Source: Methanocorpusculum sp.
GTDB lineage: Archaea > Halobacteriota > Methanomicrobia > Methanomicrobiales > Methanocorpusculaceae
DNA: 33,628 nucleotides
Reading direction: 5' to 3'
Assembly: GCA_017387505.1 (NCBI GenBank)
Contig: JAFOFB010000016.1
Coordinates: 1-33,628 of the forward strand
The number at the start of each line of letters is the position of its first letter. The first letter of the stretch is position 1. The notes below the pieces were generated by a model. It searched no databases. It was not told where the DNA came from and was given only the letters and a program-made list of their open reading frames with translations. This document shows positions 1-7,901 of this stretch, piece by piece. The position numbers and the translations under genes were made by a program.

Positions 1-20
1 ATTTTCAATAAGGTGTCAGC

Positions 21-1274
21 ATGGAAATATCACGGGATAAATATTTACAGGAACTTATTGACCGAAAACATAACGGACTGGTCAAAGTAGTTACCGGAAT
101 CCGCAGAGTAGGCAAATCCTACCTGCTTTTCAATCTATACTACCGGTATCTCATAAATCAGGGAGTTGACGCTGACCATATCATACGGATTGCTTTCGAT
201 GACCGCCGTTTTGCTGAGTTAAAATATCCTGATGCTCTCATTCATCATATCGATTCACTCATGACTGACAGCAAAATGTACTATCTTCTGTTCGATGAAG
301 TACAGGAACTTGATTCATTTGAAAGTGTTTTAAACTCGCTTCTGTACCTTGAAAATGCTGACATCTATGTCACAGGAAGCAACTCACGTTTCCTTTCAAA
401 GGATATCTTAACTGAATTCAGAGGAAGAGGGGATGAGGTTCATCTCTATCCTCTAACATTTGCTGAATTTATGTCAGTCTATGACGGGGACAAATACGAA
501 GGATGGAATGAATACTACACCTTCGGAGGTCTTCCTATGGTTCTTAAAAGAAAGACCTGGCAGCAGAAAAGCGAGTATCTCTCACAGCTCTTTACCGAGA
601 CTTATCTAAAAGATATCATTGCAAGAAACAACATCAAACACGCAGGAGAACTTGATACCCTGATAACTGTTCTGGCATCTGCTGTAGGCTCTCTTACTAA
701 TCCAAAGAGAATTTCTGATACATTCAAGACCGAAACTTCATCATCAATATCGCCTGCAACAGTGAAATCATATCTTGATTATCTGGAAGATGCTTTTCTC
801 ATCAAAGGAGTGCAGAGATATGATGTCAAAGGAAGAAGATACATTACAACTCCTCTCAAGTATTATTTCGAGGATGTAGGACTTAGGAATGCGAGGCTTA
901 ACTTCCGTCAGCAGGAAGAAAACCACATCATGGAGAACATCATCTACAACGAACTTAGAAAACGCGGATACAATGTTGATGTGGGAGTTGTTGATAAACA
1001 GGAAAAACAGGCTGACGGTAAATACGTTAGAAAACAGTATGAGGTTGATTTTATTGTCAATCAGAGAAGTCTGCGTTATTATATTCAGTCAGCATTTTCA
1101 CTACCGGATGACGAAAAGGTACGGCAGGAGAAGATGTCTCTTCTAAATATCGATGATAGCTTCAAAAAAATTATTGTTGTAAAGGGTCCTGCAATGCTCA
1201 AACGTGATTACGACGGTGTAGTTACTATGAGTATCTTTGATTTCCTGCTTAATGAGAACAGTCTTGATTTCTGA
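21..1274 (+). CDS. ATP-binding protein, AAA family with DUF4143 C-terminal domain
   Basis: A 417-residue P-loop ATPase of the AAA_14/DUF4143 type. Walker A is GIRRVGKS (residues 26-33), Walker B is LLFDE (89-93), and a sensor-like VTGSN follows at 117-121. The C-terminal half (about 210-390) has the winged-helix plus nuclease-fold-like arrangement typical of DUF4143, with EVDFIV near residue 345. Length is normal, so the gene looks intact. An AAGGTG ribosome site lies just before the ATG. These ATPases are common, often multicopy and laterally exchanged in archaea and gut bacteria; the substrate is unknown and I do not assign one. It converges with the flavoprotein gene that ends 5 bases downstream. 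Family assignment is firm, role is not. Confidence 0.85.
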   Translation: MEISRDKYLQELIDRKHNGLVKVVTGIRRVGKSYLLFNLYYRYLINQGVDADHIIRIAFDDRRFAELKYPDALIHHIDSLMTDSKMYYLLFDEVQELDSFESVLNSLLYLENADIYVTGSNSRFLSKDILTEFRGRGDEVHLYPLTFAEFMSVYDGDKYEGWNEYYTFGGLPMVLKRKTWQQKSEYLSQLFTETYLKDIIARNNIKHAGELDTLITVLASAVGSLTNPKRISDTFKTETSSSISPATVKSYLDYLEDAFLIKGVQRYDVKGRRYITTPLKYYFEDVGLRNARLNFRQQEENHIMENIIYNELRKRGYNVDVGVVDKQEKQADGKYVRKQYEVDFIVNQRSLRYYIQSAFSLPDDEKVRQEKMSLLNIDDSFKKIIVVKGPAMLKRDYDGVVTMSIFDFLLNENSLDF

Positions 1275-1279
1275 ACTCA

Positions 1280-2422
1280 TTACTTAAATAACCGAATCAG
1301 CGTCTTTATTCCAAGTCTTCCGCCAAGGCTTATGATTTCAGGGCGCATCACAAGTTTTCGAAGAAGGGCTGATGGTCTGTCGATATCTCCTGATTCGGTG
1401 ATGATTTTTAGAATCTCAGGATTATTCATAGCAGAGATTCCTGCATCGATGTCCTCTTCAGTGAAGGTTCTCCTAATCTTCAGGAAGTTTAAGCCAAGCT
1501 CAATCTCTCGTCCGAAATCATTCTTCCAGAGGGTTTCGTATCCTGAGAGAGCCTTTTTAGACGTGTCACCGTTCTCAAGAGCTGATACAGCAGTCGATAC
1601 AGCGTGGCGGGCAGAACGGATGCCTGTATAGACTCCGCCTCCTGATGTCGGCTTTGGAAAACCTGCGGCATCTCCTGCAAGCATCCAGGAATCCCCGTAT
1701 GTACGTTTCCTGACACCGATTGGAATCGTACCGGTCACCGAGTGGACATTCATTACGGTGAAGCGTTTTTTGAATGCATCAAAAAGTTCCGGGACATTTT
1801 TCGTACCGCATAGACCGATTCTGGCACGAGTTGAAGACATAGGAATTGCCCATGCGAAGAACTCAGGCGCGGCATTTGGGTAAAGCTCGACCTGCGGAGT
1901 ATCTGTGTTGTACAGAACCTCAGCCTGGATTCCCGAGTAGATGAACTGTGATGTCGGAACACCAAAAGACCTCGCACAGACACTCCTTGGTCCATCTGCC
2001 GCGATTAATATGCGGTATCTGATGTCCTCTCCGTCTGCTGTGTGTATGATGTGTTTATCTTCGTTGACTGATGTAACGCAGGTTTTCATTAGGAAATCCG
2101 CGCCTGCTTCAGCGGCTCTTTCTGCCATTTCGCAGTCCAGAGTTCCGCGGTCAACAACATAGGCTTTTGTCTCTCCTGCATCGAAGGAGAGCGGTTCACC
2201 AGAGCTTCCAAAAATCTTCGCACCAGATACAGTACGGAAAACAGAACGGTTCGAGACCTCACACTCTGCAAATGCCGAGTTGGACAAAAGTCCTGCACAC
2301 TGTACAGGATAGCCTATCACTGAGTGTTCTTCAATAAGAAGTGTTGAAAGACCTGCCTTCGCACAAAGCCTTGCCGCGGATGAACCGGTCGTCCCTCCGC
2401 CGACTACAACTGCATCATACAC
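1280..2422 (-). CDS. FAD-dependent oxidoreductase, geranylgeranyl reductase family
   Basis: A 380-residue flavoprotein. The N-terminal Rossmann motif is GGGTTGSSAAR (8-18; most relatives have PA where this has TT), followed by the FAD ribose-binding acidic pair IEE. A YPVQCAG segment near residue 40 corresponds to the active-site region of geranylgeranyl reductases, and GDAAGFPKPTSGGG is the second FAD motif. Archaeal members saturate the double bonds of the geranylgeranyl chains of membrane ether lipids; others act on related prenyl substrates, so the exact substrate is open. It lies 51 bases downstream of the F420:NADP oxidoreductase gene on the same strand, and the two may be cotranscribed. 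That would fit a supply of reductant, but this is inference. Confidence 0.8.
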   Translation of the reverse strand: MYDAVVVGGGTTGSSAARLCAKAGLSTLLIEEHSVIGYPVQCAGLLSNSAFAECEVSNRSVFRTVSGAKIFGSSGEPLSFDAGETKAYVVDRGTLDCEMAERAAEAGADFLMKTCVTSVNEDKHIIHTADGEDIRYRILIAADGPRSVCARSFGVPTSQFIYSGIQAEVLYNTDTPQVELYPNAAPEFFAWAIPMSSTRARIGLCGTKNVPELFDAFKKRFTVMNVHSVTGTIPIGVRKRTYGDSWMLAGDAAGFPKPTSGGGVYTGIRSARHAVSTAVSALENGDTSKKALSGYETLWKNDFGREIELGLNFLKIRRTFTEEDIDAGISAMNNPEILKIITESGDIDRPSALLRKLVMRPEIISLGGRLGIKTLIRLFK

Positions 2423-2473
2423 AATTAGATAATAGTTGGTTGTGATTGGATAAATAGATTTGAAAAAAATGAG

Positions 2474-3148
2474 TTATTTGAAGTAGACTCCAACGTCCTT
2501 TAACTTGTTACGCATAGCGATTGTGATAACAAGCGGAGTGATTCCTTCGATAACTTTAGACATAGCAAGCGGTCCTGCATCGAGCGGCTGTAACTTGGAG
2601 ACGCTTGCAACAAGCTCCATAACCTCTTTTTTGGCGTCTTCGTCGTCTCCGCAGACAGCAACGGTGTAGTCGAGTTCTTCATCTAAGAGCATCCATTTGT
2701 TTGCGGCAACGTTGTTGAATGCGCAGACAAGCTTTGCAGACTCAGGAAGCATCTTGCGGATTGCAAGAGCTGCCGAGCCTTCTTCGGGTGCATCAGGCAG
2801 GAAATACTTCTCCTGCGGGTTTCTAATCATCGGGTTGATTAAGGAGACAACGATTTTGTTCTCGAAGCAGTCTTTTCCGATGGTTTCGATTGTTGACTCG
2901 ATTCTCTCGAATGGAAGTGAGAGAATTAAGATATCAGCTTCGCATACGTCTGCGTTTGTACCTCCGGTACATGTTGTGCAGGTACAGTTGTGTTCTATAA
3001 GACAGGTGCAGACTCCGGCCGCTGCTTCTGCTGCCTTTTCCGCTCCGCGTGAGCCGATTTCGACGTCGAACTTCTCTCCAAGACAGATGCGACGGGCAAG
3101 ACCTTCTCCGATGTTTCCCGTTCCGCCGAGAATGGCAACTTTCTTCAT
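2474..3148 (-). CDS. npdG: F420H2:NADP+ oxidoreductase (NADPH-dependent F420 reductase)
   Basis: A 224-residue protein, the normal size for Fno/NpdG, which moves hydride between reduced coenzyme F420 and NADP+ in the cytoplasm of methanogens. The dinucleotide-binding motif GGTGNIGEGLA is at residues 8-18, followed by IGSRGAEKA, where the Ser-Arg pair is the usual NADP 2'-phosphate contact. The SLPFE and VSLINPMIRNP segments match the F420-binding half. The oddity is a cysteine-rich loop: six Cys between residues 47 and 69 (C47, C49, C55, C57, C60, C69). It probably sits in the variable helix after the NADP site; metal or redox function is possible but unproven. The start ATG at 3148 is the only sensible one because it sits right before the nucleotide fold. 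Confidence 0.88.
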   Translation of the reverse strand: MKKVAILGGTGNIGEGLARRICLGEKFDVEIGSRGAEKAAEAAAGVCTCLIEHNCTCTTCTGGTNADVCEADILILSLPFERIESTIETIGKDCFENKIVVSLINPMIRNPQEKYFLPDAPEEGSAALAIRKMLPESAKLVCAFNNVAANKWMLLDEELDYTVAVCGDDEDAKKEVMELVASVSKLQPLDAGPLAMSKVIEGITPLVITIAMRNKLKDVGVYFK

Positions 3149-3195
3149 AATGATGAAGTAATAGTTGTTAATACTATTTAATACCTGGTTGAATA

Positions 3196-4245
3196 TTACC
3201 GAAGCCTCTTCACAACAGCCTGACGGTCCAGCCTGTTTGCCCGGATAAAAGACGCCAGCTCCTGAGCTCTCGAAAACTCATTTGCCAAAGCATTGTACTG
3301 CAGAATCGTCTTCTGAAGCCTTGACAGCTTCTTTCCTGCAGCATCCTTTAGTTCAGATAGCTCATCATCAGTCAAATCATAATCATTCTCAATTGTGTCC
3401 TTTAAACCACGAAGAATCTCTGTCTGGTTCTCGATTGAGGACTTCAGACGAAGCAGTTCTGACACCATCGTCCCTTCAGGATTCAGCTTTTCCTCAAGCT
3501 CGCGAATAACAGACAAAATCCTTGCTGTATCGCGTATCGCACTGTAGGTTTTCGTACCGTTTCCAATCGGAATAACCTTAGGTCTTGTTACAAGACATCC
3601 TTTAGTCTCTGTACACGGGTCTGAACCTATGTATGAAACAGCAGTCGTTTCAACCACTGCATAGCCTGTCTTTTTGAAATCAAATCCGTCAGGGGCGGGG
3701 ATTCCAACAGCCAAGTGGTTTTCTTTTCCGAAATGGAGAAGAGCACATGCATAACCCTCGCAGGACAAAAGACCTGCCAATAGCAGACTTTTATCACTGC
3801 AGATGCCGGTTCCGTCAACCACAGTCTCGACAGGGAAGCGGGGAGCTATCTCGATTGACGCAAGTTTTTCCTTATCGTAGGCAAGCCCCTGTACGTAGGC
3901 TGTTAAAAGCTCCAGATATCTGTCGCTGTCTAAGTTCAGCTCGCGGCATATTTTTCTGAAAAGAGCTAAGACTTTCGGATAGAATGATGTGAGATTTTTA
4001 TCGAAGATAAACGCCTTGTAATATCCGGCAAGCCATGCATCACCGATTCCGGCCGGAACTGACGCGGATTTTGAAGACTCCTTTGCCCCGAGGTAGAGAG
4101 AGTCCTCGACCTCTATTGTATGAGAATAGTTTAGATGAGCATATGGAATCTTCACTGTAACACTGCGCTTCGAAGAAGCAGGAGACAATGTAATCTCCGG
4201 GTATGTTACTAGGTGAAGCGGTGGGCGTGCCATGTAATAGAACAT
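3196..4245 (-). CDS. transglutaminase-like cysteine protease-fold protein with C-terminal coiled coil
   Basis: A 349-residue protein with a transglutaminase-like core at about 95-210. GTGICSDKS carries the candidate catalytic Cys149, ENHLAVGI carries His177, and YAVVETT gives a candidate acidic third residue, Glu199. The N-terminal ~90 residues are beta-rich; residues ~245-349 are Lys/Glu/Leu-rich and look like a long helical or coiled-coil segment. No signal peptide or membrane segment is visible, so it is probably cytoplasmic. Archaeal members of this fold can be proteases or cross-linking enzymes; the substrate is unknown. Start: a TATA-like GATATATT at 4259-4266 on this strand would place transcription near 4236, which favours the in-frame ATG at 4233 (a nearly leaderless mRNA) over 4245. 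The gene is divergent from the iron-sulfur flavoprotein. Confidence 0.65.
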   Translation of the reverse strand: MFYYMARPPLHLVTYPEITLSPASSKRSVTVKIPYAHLNYSHTIEVEDSLYLGAKESSKSASVPAGIGDAWLAGYYKAFIFDKNLTSFYPKVLALFRKICRELNLDSDRYLELLTAYVQGLAYDKEKLASIEIAPRFPVETVVDGTGICSDKSLLLAGLLSCEGYACALLHFGKENHLAVGIPAPDGFDFKKTGYAVVETTAVSYIGSDPCTETKGCLVTRPKVIPIGNGTKTYSAIRDTARILSVIRELEEKLNPEGTMVSELLRLKSSIENQTEILRGLKDTIENDYDLTDDELSELKDAAGKKLSRLQKTILQYNALANEFSRAQELASFIRANRLDRQAVVKRLR

Positions 4246-4314
4246 TTGAGCAAAGCAGAATATATCTTTGCCGCTTCCGCTTTCTTTAAATCATACTGTG
4301 ACATAGTTATTTCA

Positions 4315-4889
4315 ATGTCAAAAAAACTCCTCGCAATATCATCATCCCCAAGAACCAGAGGGAACTCTGATTCTGCTCTCGATATGTTTCTTGATGCAGT
4401 AAAGGATAAGTTCGAGATAGAAAAAGTCCAGCTCAAGTCAACTCCGTTTTCCCCGTGCCGGGGATGCGGGTTCTGCGAGAAGGCGGGGAGTGTATTCAAA
4501 AGGATGCGTTTATTCCTTTGATGGATAAGATGCTCGAATGCGATGTTCTGGTTTTTGCATCTCCTGTGTATGCCCTCTCGGTCTGTGCTCAGGCGAAGAT
4601 GTTTATCGACAGATGTCAGGCTCTTTGGGCAAGAAAATTCCTGCTGAAGACACTTTCAGCAGATGATAATAAACGCGGGATTTTCATTGCAACAGCCGGC
4701 CAGACTTTTCCTGATGTTTTTGAGCACACAGTCCCTGTTGCAAGGTTTTTGTTTAACGTGGCAGGGGTGAAAAATAAAAATATGCAGTATATCCTGCTTG
4801 ACGGGCTTGATAAGAAGACAGATTTTTCAAAGTCAGAGAGGGCAAAGGAGGAAGTGCTGAAGGCGGCACGGGATTTGATTGGAGAATGA
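4315..4889 (+). pseudogene. iron-sulfur flavoprotein (Isf-like NADPH-dependent FMN reductase fold), frameshifted
   Basis: Two overlapping frames together encode one flavodoxin-fold protein of about 191 residues. The first frame starts MSKKLLAISSSPR with GNSDSAL as the FMN phosphate loop, and carries C48, C51 and C54 of a CxxCxxC motif. The second frame continues with GECIQKD, ASPVYALSVCAQAK and IATAGQ. Joining them with one extra G in the G-run at 4485-4488 gives C-x2-C-x2-C-x5-C, the 4Fe-4S pattern of archaeal iron-sulfur flavoproteins. As written, translation runs into the wrong frame and stops near 4521, losing the fourth Cys and most of the FMN domain. Such proteins are cytoplasmic electron carriers, proposed to act in oxidative stress or ferredoxin-linked reduction. 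It could be a genuine pseudogene or a homopolymer error in the assembly. Confidence 0.8.
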
Positions 4890-4934
4890 CTACATGTATC
4901 CAAAAACTTCGCATACATTTAGTTTAAAGGTTTC

Positions 4935-4981
4935 AAGTGATTTCCAACGCGAATAGTTTTCGCGGGGAAATATGCTCACTT
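4935..4981. other. Long nested hairpin between convergent genes
   Basis: Three consecutive complementary arms nest around one loop: AAGTGA (4935-4940) with TCACTT (4976-4981), TTTCC (4941-4945) with GGAAA (4966-4970), and CGCGAA (4948-4953) with TTCGCG (4959-4964), with loop TAGTT. That gives 17 base pairs in 47 bases, with a five-base bulge TATGC on the 3' arm. It sits between the plus-strand flavoprotein gene and the minus-strand anchored protein, and A-rich tracts follow on the right. It could be a bidirectional terminator, a structured 3' UTR or small RNA, or the remnant of an inverted-repeat element. The fold is seen directly; the role is unknown. Confidence 0.5.
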
Positions 4982-5016
4982 GGAGAATATCAAAAAAAGA
5001 AGATTAAAAAAACTGC

Positions 5017-5535
5017 CTAATAAATCTGGTTTCCTTCTGCATCCAGGAATTTATACTCAGCAGGCATCAGTTCAGAGTAGTACACAAACGGCACTGAATC
5101 AACAGGGACAACTTCAACCACCGGATTTACTTCAGGATAGGTCAGTTCAAGAGATACACACTTTTCGTTATCTATCATGAAGGAGTATCCGCCGTTCCAC
5201 TGAAGAGCACGAATCTGCATGCCGCGGTCAATCGGATTGTATGTTTTGACAAAACGGTATTTGTCATCGCCTAAAGCTGTAAATTCGATTGGTGTATATC
5301 TGTGATACTGATATTCATTTCCTGACTTGAACCAGTAATGTTCAGCATCCCCGTCCACTGATTTACCGGCAATTACGAGTTCGATTGTATCAGCATCAGC
5401 TATTGGAATCTCATCGCGGGCTTTATTGATTAATCATTCCTCACCAAAGCAGATACTGCCCGAATACTCAAAAGCTAAAACAGCCGCAAAAAGTACAGCC
5501 ATACAGACAATGAGGATGACAACACCCTTTTTCAT
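5017..5535 (-). pseudogene. N-terminally membrane-anchored hypothetical protein interrupted by an in-frame TGA
   Basis: On the minus strand an ATG at 5535 opens a frame with Lys-Lys followed by a ~20-residue hydrophobic segment (VVILIVCMAVLFAAVLAF), a typical signal anchor. After 33 codons an in-frame TGA occurs at 5434-5436. The same frame then stays open for a further 138 codons to TAG at 5017, encoding a soluble, Tyr- and acidic-rich domain (KSGNEYQYHRYTPIEF, GGYSFMIDNEKCVSLEL). Without the stop it would be a 172-residue anchored extracellular protein. A GTG at 5358 could start only the C-terminal 113 residues, which would lack the anchor. I do not recognise the domain. Options are a nonsense mutation, a sequencing error, or two separate peptides; selenocysteine is unlikely. 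Confidence 0.6.
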
Positions 5536-5568
5536 AAAGAATAATGCGGGTTCAAAAAATAAAAAAGT

Positions 5569-6705
5569 TTACTGGAGAATAACCTCTCCTTCTCTCCAGA
5601 CAAGCCGCCAGGATTCCCCGTTTCGAAGCAGAACACAGCCGTCCATAAAGTCCACCCAGTCCGCCTCAAAGCCGTAACCGGTGAGAGCTCCGATAAAAGA
5701 CGCGGTAAAAAGGTCATGCGAAACACAAAGAGTAACGCCTTCTATGCAGAGTGACTTTAAGTGAGAAAGCAGGCGGTCTGCTCCTTCCTTAATCGGATAG
5801 TGTCCCGGAAGCTCTGCTCCTTTAATGTATGAGCGGACAGCCTTTGCTGTAGAGTTGTTCTGATAGAACTCCTGGCTTTTTGCGTTGTCGAAGATAAAAG
5901 CACTCGGCTCCCCAAGCATAGAATCTGCTTCCGGCATGAAACCTGCAATAAGCTCTGCGGTTCTCATACAGCGGGGCATCGGGCTTGCAAAAGCCTTCGA
6001 AATCTTTGGAAGAAGCAATCCTAAAGCCGCGGCTGTTTTTTCACCGCGGACGGTTACAAGCTTTCCAACGCCGGGCTCTCCGCGGAAAAACGGTTCTCTT
6101 TCTGCGTGCCGGACGAGAATTAAGGCGGCGTCATAACTCTGACCTTTGAGGAGGTCTGGAATCATATTCTTCCTTGGAGCGATTCGAACCGTACCCTCAG
6201 GGATAGAATCAGTTGGAGCTTCTGCCGCCTCTAAACGCTCGCCTCCGAGGTTAATGTAGAACCAGCCGTCGTCATCGCGAATAAGAGCACGGCCATCTTC
6301 AAACTCACGGACATCATAGTACCAGTCATTATAGAGCATCTCTCCTGCGGTTGTGATATGTGTTGCCCCGCAGAACGAATGGTAAACTACCGCTACTTTG
6401 TTTGAGAAATCAGAAACACGGGTGTATGTCTCGGAATTAATCCGGCTTCCGTTCTCATCTATGTAGAAATAACCGTCAGCCGTCTTTACCCATGCTGTAC
6501 TGTCAGAAAAGTCTCCAACCTCCTCGTACCGCTCGGAATAAATCGGACGGCCGAAGAAGTCGATGTGATACGAGCCTGACTCATCAGTAACAGCGGCAAG
6601 GCCCGGAAGTCGGAACTCTGAAACGTTCGTGAAGCGGGCATCATAAATCGGCGAACCCTCGAATACATGGTGCGTTTTGTCCGCACTCGGAACAGGAAAG
6701 TCCAT
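5569..6705 (-). CDS. WG-repeat / histidine phosphatase fusion protein
   Basis: A 378-residue two-part protein. Residues ~15-160 hold about four degenerate WG-type repeats of roughly 45 residues, for example GYFYIDENGSRI and GWFYINLGGERL, each preceded by a D/E-F-x-x-G/S-x-A strand. Residues ~193-378 are a histidine-phosphatase (phosphoglycerate mutase-like) domain: LVRHAER contains the phospho-accepting His200, MPRCMRTAELIAG matches the conserved R-x-x-Q/R-T-A helix, and CVSHD contains the second catalytic His330. No signal peptide is seen. WG repeats usually mediate binding to proteins or surfaces, so they may target the phosphatase; the substrate is unknown. The gene starts 7 bases after gap on the same strand, suggesting cotranscription and a possible but unproven sugar-phosphate link. 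Confidence 0.75.
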   Translation of the reverse strand: MDFPVPSADKTHHVFEGSPIYDARFTNVSEFRLPGLAAVTDESGSYHIDFFGRPIYSERYEEVGDFSDSTAWVKTADGYFYIDENGSRINSETYTRVSDFSNKVAVVYHSFCGATHITTAGEMLYNDWYYDVREFEDGRALIRDDDGWFYINLGGERLEAAEAPTDSIPEGTVRIAPRKNMIPDLLKGQSYDAALILVRHAEREPFFRGEPGVGKLVTVRGEKTAAALGLLLPKISKAFASPMPRCMRTAELIAGFMPEADSMLGEPSAFIFDNAKSQEFYQNNSTAKAVRSYIKGAELPGHYPIKEGADRLLSHLKSLCIEGVTLCVSHDLFTASFIGALTGYGFEADWVDFMDGCVLLRNGESWRLVWREGEVILQ

Positions 6706-6712
6706 AAAAAAG

Positions 6713-7738
6713 TTAGCGGATGGCGGTTAAGCCAACTGCCTTGTTAGTGATTGCGATGGATTCGGCTGCAGTCTTTACTTCGCCAATCATTGCTCTGATA
6801 CAGTCAACAGTCTCGACAACAACATCTGCTTCCTGGTGGATTGCCTGGAAGAGGTAGAGGTCGGTTCCGTCCTGAACGGAAACAGAGTCCTGGAAGATTC
6901 CATTCTCCCAGAGGTCTCCTCTTGGTCTGAGCATGTCGGTTGTAAGCTCTTTGAGCTGTGCGGTACTGGTGATACCGGTTGCTTTGGTGATAAGTCCTAA
7001 GCGGGAGTGGGACTTGATGAGCTCGATGACCTCTTCCTTGGTTGCTTCCTTTTCAAGCTCCATGTTTAAGAAGTGCATGTGCATCAAAGTAGTCGGCACA
7101 ATCATTGCAGAGGTTACAATCTTGATGTGCGGTAAGACACTCTGTACATCAGGTCCATGGTGGGACGGGATTGTGACAGGGTTTAATGCGATTGCATCGA
7201 TTGGTCCGCGCTTGATATCTCCCGGGTCACCTCCGCGGCGAACCATGGTTGCGCGAACTTTCTTGACTCCGAATGCGGTGTCGATTAAGTTGATGATACG
7301 GCAAAGACCGGTGGTGTTGCAGGAAACAACGCGTGCGGTGTCGCGTCCGAGTGCTTCTGCGTAGTTACAGGAGGAGTTGAAGGAAAATCCTGCGACCTCG
7401 TGGTCTTCTCCGCCCTGCCAGATTGCTTTTTTCTGGTACTTTGCGTAGAGTTCTTTGTTGGAGACACCAACGCCTCCCGGAGTTGCGTCAACTACGATGT
7501 CTGCCTTCTGGATCATCTCTTCAACGCTTCCGGCAACAGGGATTCCTGCCTTTTCGAAAGCTTCCTTCTTGGAGATGTCTGCAATATAGAGCGGGTATCC
7601 GCGTTCTAAGGCAACGAATGCCTCTGCTCCCGGCTTTGTTTTGGAGACGCCGATAATCTCCATATCAGGCTGTGCTGCAACTGCATCTGCGACACGTTTT
7701 CCAATGGTTCCGTATCCGTTGACTGCGACCTTTATCAT
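6713..7738 (-). CDS. gap: glyceraldehyde-3-phosphate dehydrogenase, archaeal type II
   Basis: A 341-residue type II (archaeal) GAPDH, which interconverts glyceraldehyde 3-phosphate and 1,3-bisphosphoglycerate with NAD(P), mainly for gluconeogenesis in methanogens. The nucleotide fold begins VAVNGYGTIGKRVADAV (4-20), and the catalytic cysteine is Cys140 in SCNTTGLCR, the position usual for this family. Downstream, RRGGDPGDIKRGPIDAI and PSHHGPDV are diagnostic archaeal GAPDH segments. Length and termini are normal. It probably forms a transcription unit with the WG-repeat phosphatase downstream. The 163 bases between it and rfcS contain direct repeats and hairpins (see those entries), and may hold its promoter. 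Confidence 0.95.
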   Translation of the reverse strand: MIKVAVNGYGTIGKRVADAVAAQPDMEIIGVSKTKPGAEAFVALERGYPLYIADISKKEAFEKAGIPVAGSVEEMIQKADIVVDATPGGVGVSNKELYAKYQKKAIWQGGEDHEVAGFSFNSSCNYAEALGRDTARVVSCNTTGLCRIINLIDTAFGVKKVRATMVRRGGDPGDIKRGPIDAIALNPVTIPSHHGPDVQSVLPHIKIVTSAMIVPTTLMHMHFLNMELEKEATKEEVIELIKSHSRLGLITKATGITSTAQLKELTTDMLRPRGDLWENGIFQDSVSVQDGTDLYLFQAIHQEADVVVETVDCIRAMIGEVKTAAESIAITNKAVGLTAIR

Positions 7739-7763
7739 ACAGTATGCTTGGATTTATAGATAA

Positions 7764-7782
7764 AAAAAGGTATTGAATGAAT
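7764..7782. repeat. 19-bp direct repeat, copy 1 (mate at 7844-7862)
   Basis: The 19 bases AAAAAGGTATTGAATGAAT occur here and again exactly 80 bp further on, flanking the hairpin element at 7788-7832 in the gap-rfcS intergenic region. A related fragment, TTGAATGAAAGG, follows near 7872. The two copies are identical, which suggests recent duplication or an insertion that copied its target; protein-binding sites are also possible. Confidence 0.65.
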
Positions 7783-7787
7783 TGGAA

Positions 7788-7832
7788 GCAGGCTAAGGCT
7801 TTAGCCGCATGCCTGCAAGGCGTCACGGGCAT
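7788..7832. other. Structured intergenic element with mutually exclusive hairpins
   Basis: GGCTAA (7791-7796) pairs with TTAGCC (7801-7806) over a four-base loop. GCAGGC (7788-7793) is also complementary to GCCTGC (7811-7816). ATGCCTG (7809-7815) can instead pair with CGGGCAT (7826-7832, one G-T wobble), and this competes with the GCAGGC pairing. The element is G+C-rich compared with the A/T-rich repeats around it. Competing stems resemble an attenuator or a small structured RNA, but no known riboswitch core is recognised. It could also be an rfcS terminator or an old repeat. Confidence 0.45.
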
Positions 7833-7843
7833 ACGGGTGGTTG

Positions 7844-7862
7844 AAAAAGGTATTGAATGAAT
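7844..7862. repeat. 19-bp direct repeat, copy 2 (mate at 7764-7782)
   Basis: Identical to the copy at 7764-7782. It lies just downstream of the rfcS stop and upstream of gap on the minus strand. Together the copies bracket the hairpin element, as a short insertion with a duplicated flank would. Confidence 0.65.
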
Positions 7863-7901
7863 GGTTAGTTGTTGAATGAAAGGGTGGTGTGGATTTATTC
7901 T

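Noticed and set aside
2697-3161. A 154-codon plus-strand frame opposite the F420:NADP oxidoreductase
   Set aside because: Low-complexity Ser/Pro/Ala translation; it is the complement of a well-supported enzyme gene.
5434-5436. TGA as a selenocysteine codon
   Set aside because: The flanking residues (GEE and LINKARDE) show no redox motif, and selenocysteine is not expected outside Methanococcales-type methanogens. A nonsense codon or base error is simpler.
6933-7364. A 143-codon plus-strand frame opposite gap
   Set aside because: The minus strand carries an intact GAPDH with its catalytic Cys; the antisense frame shows no family features.
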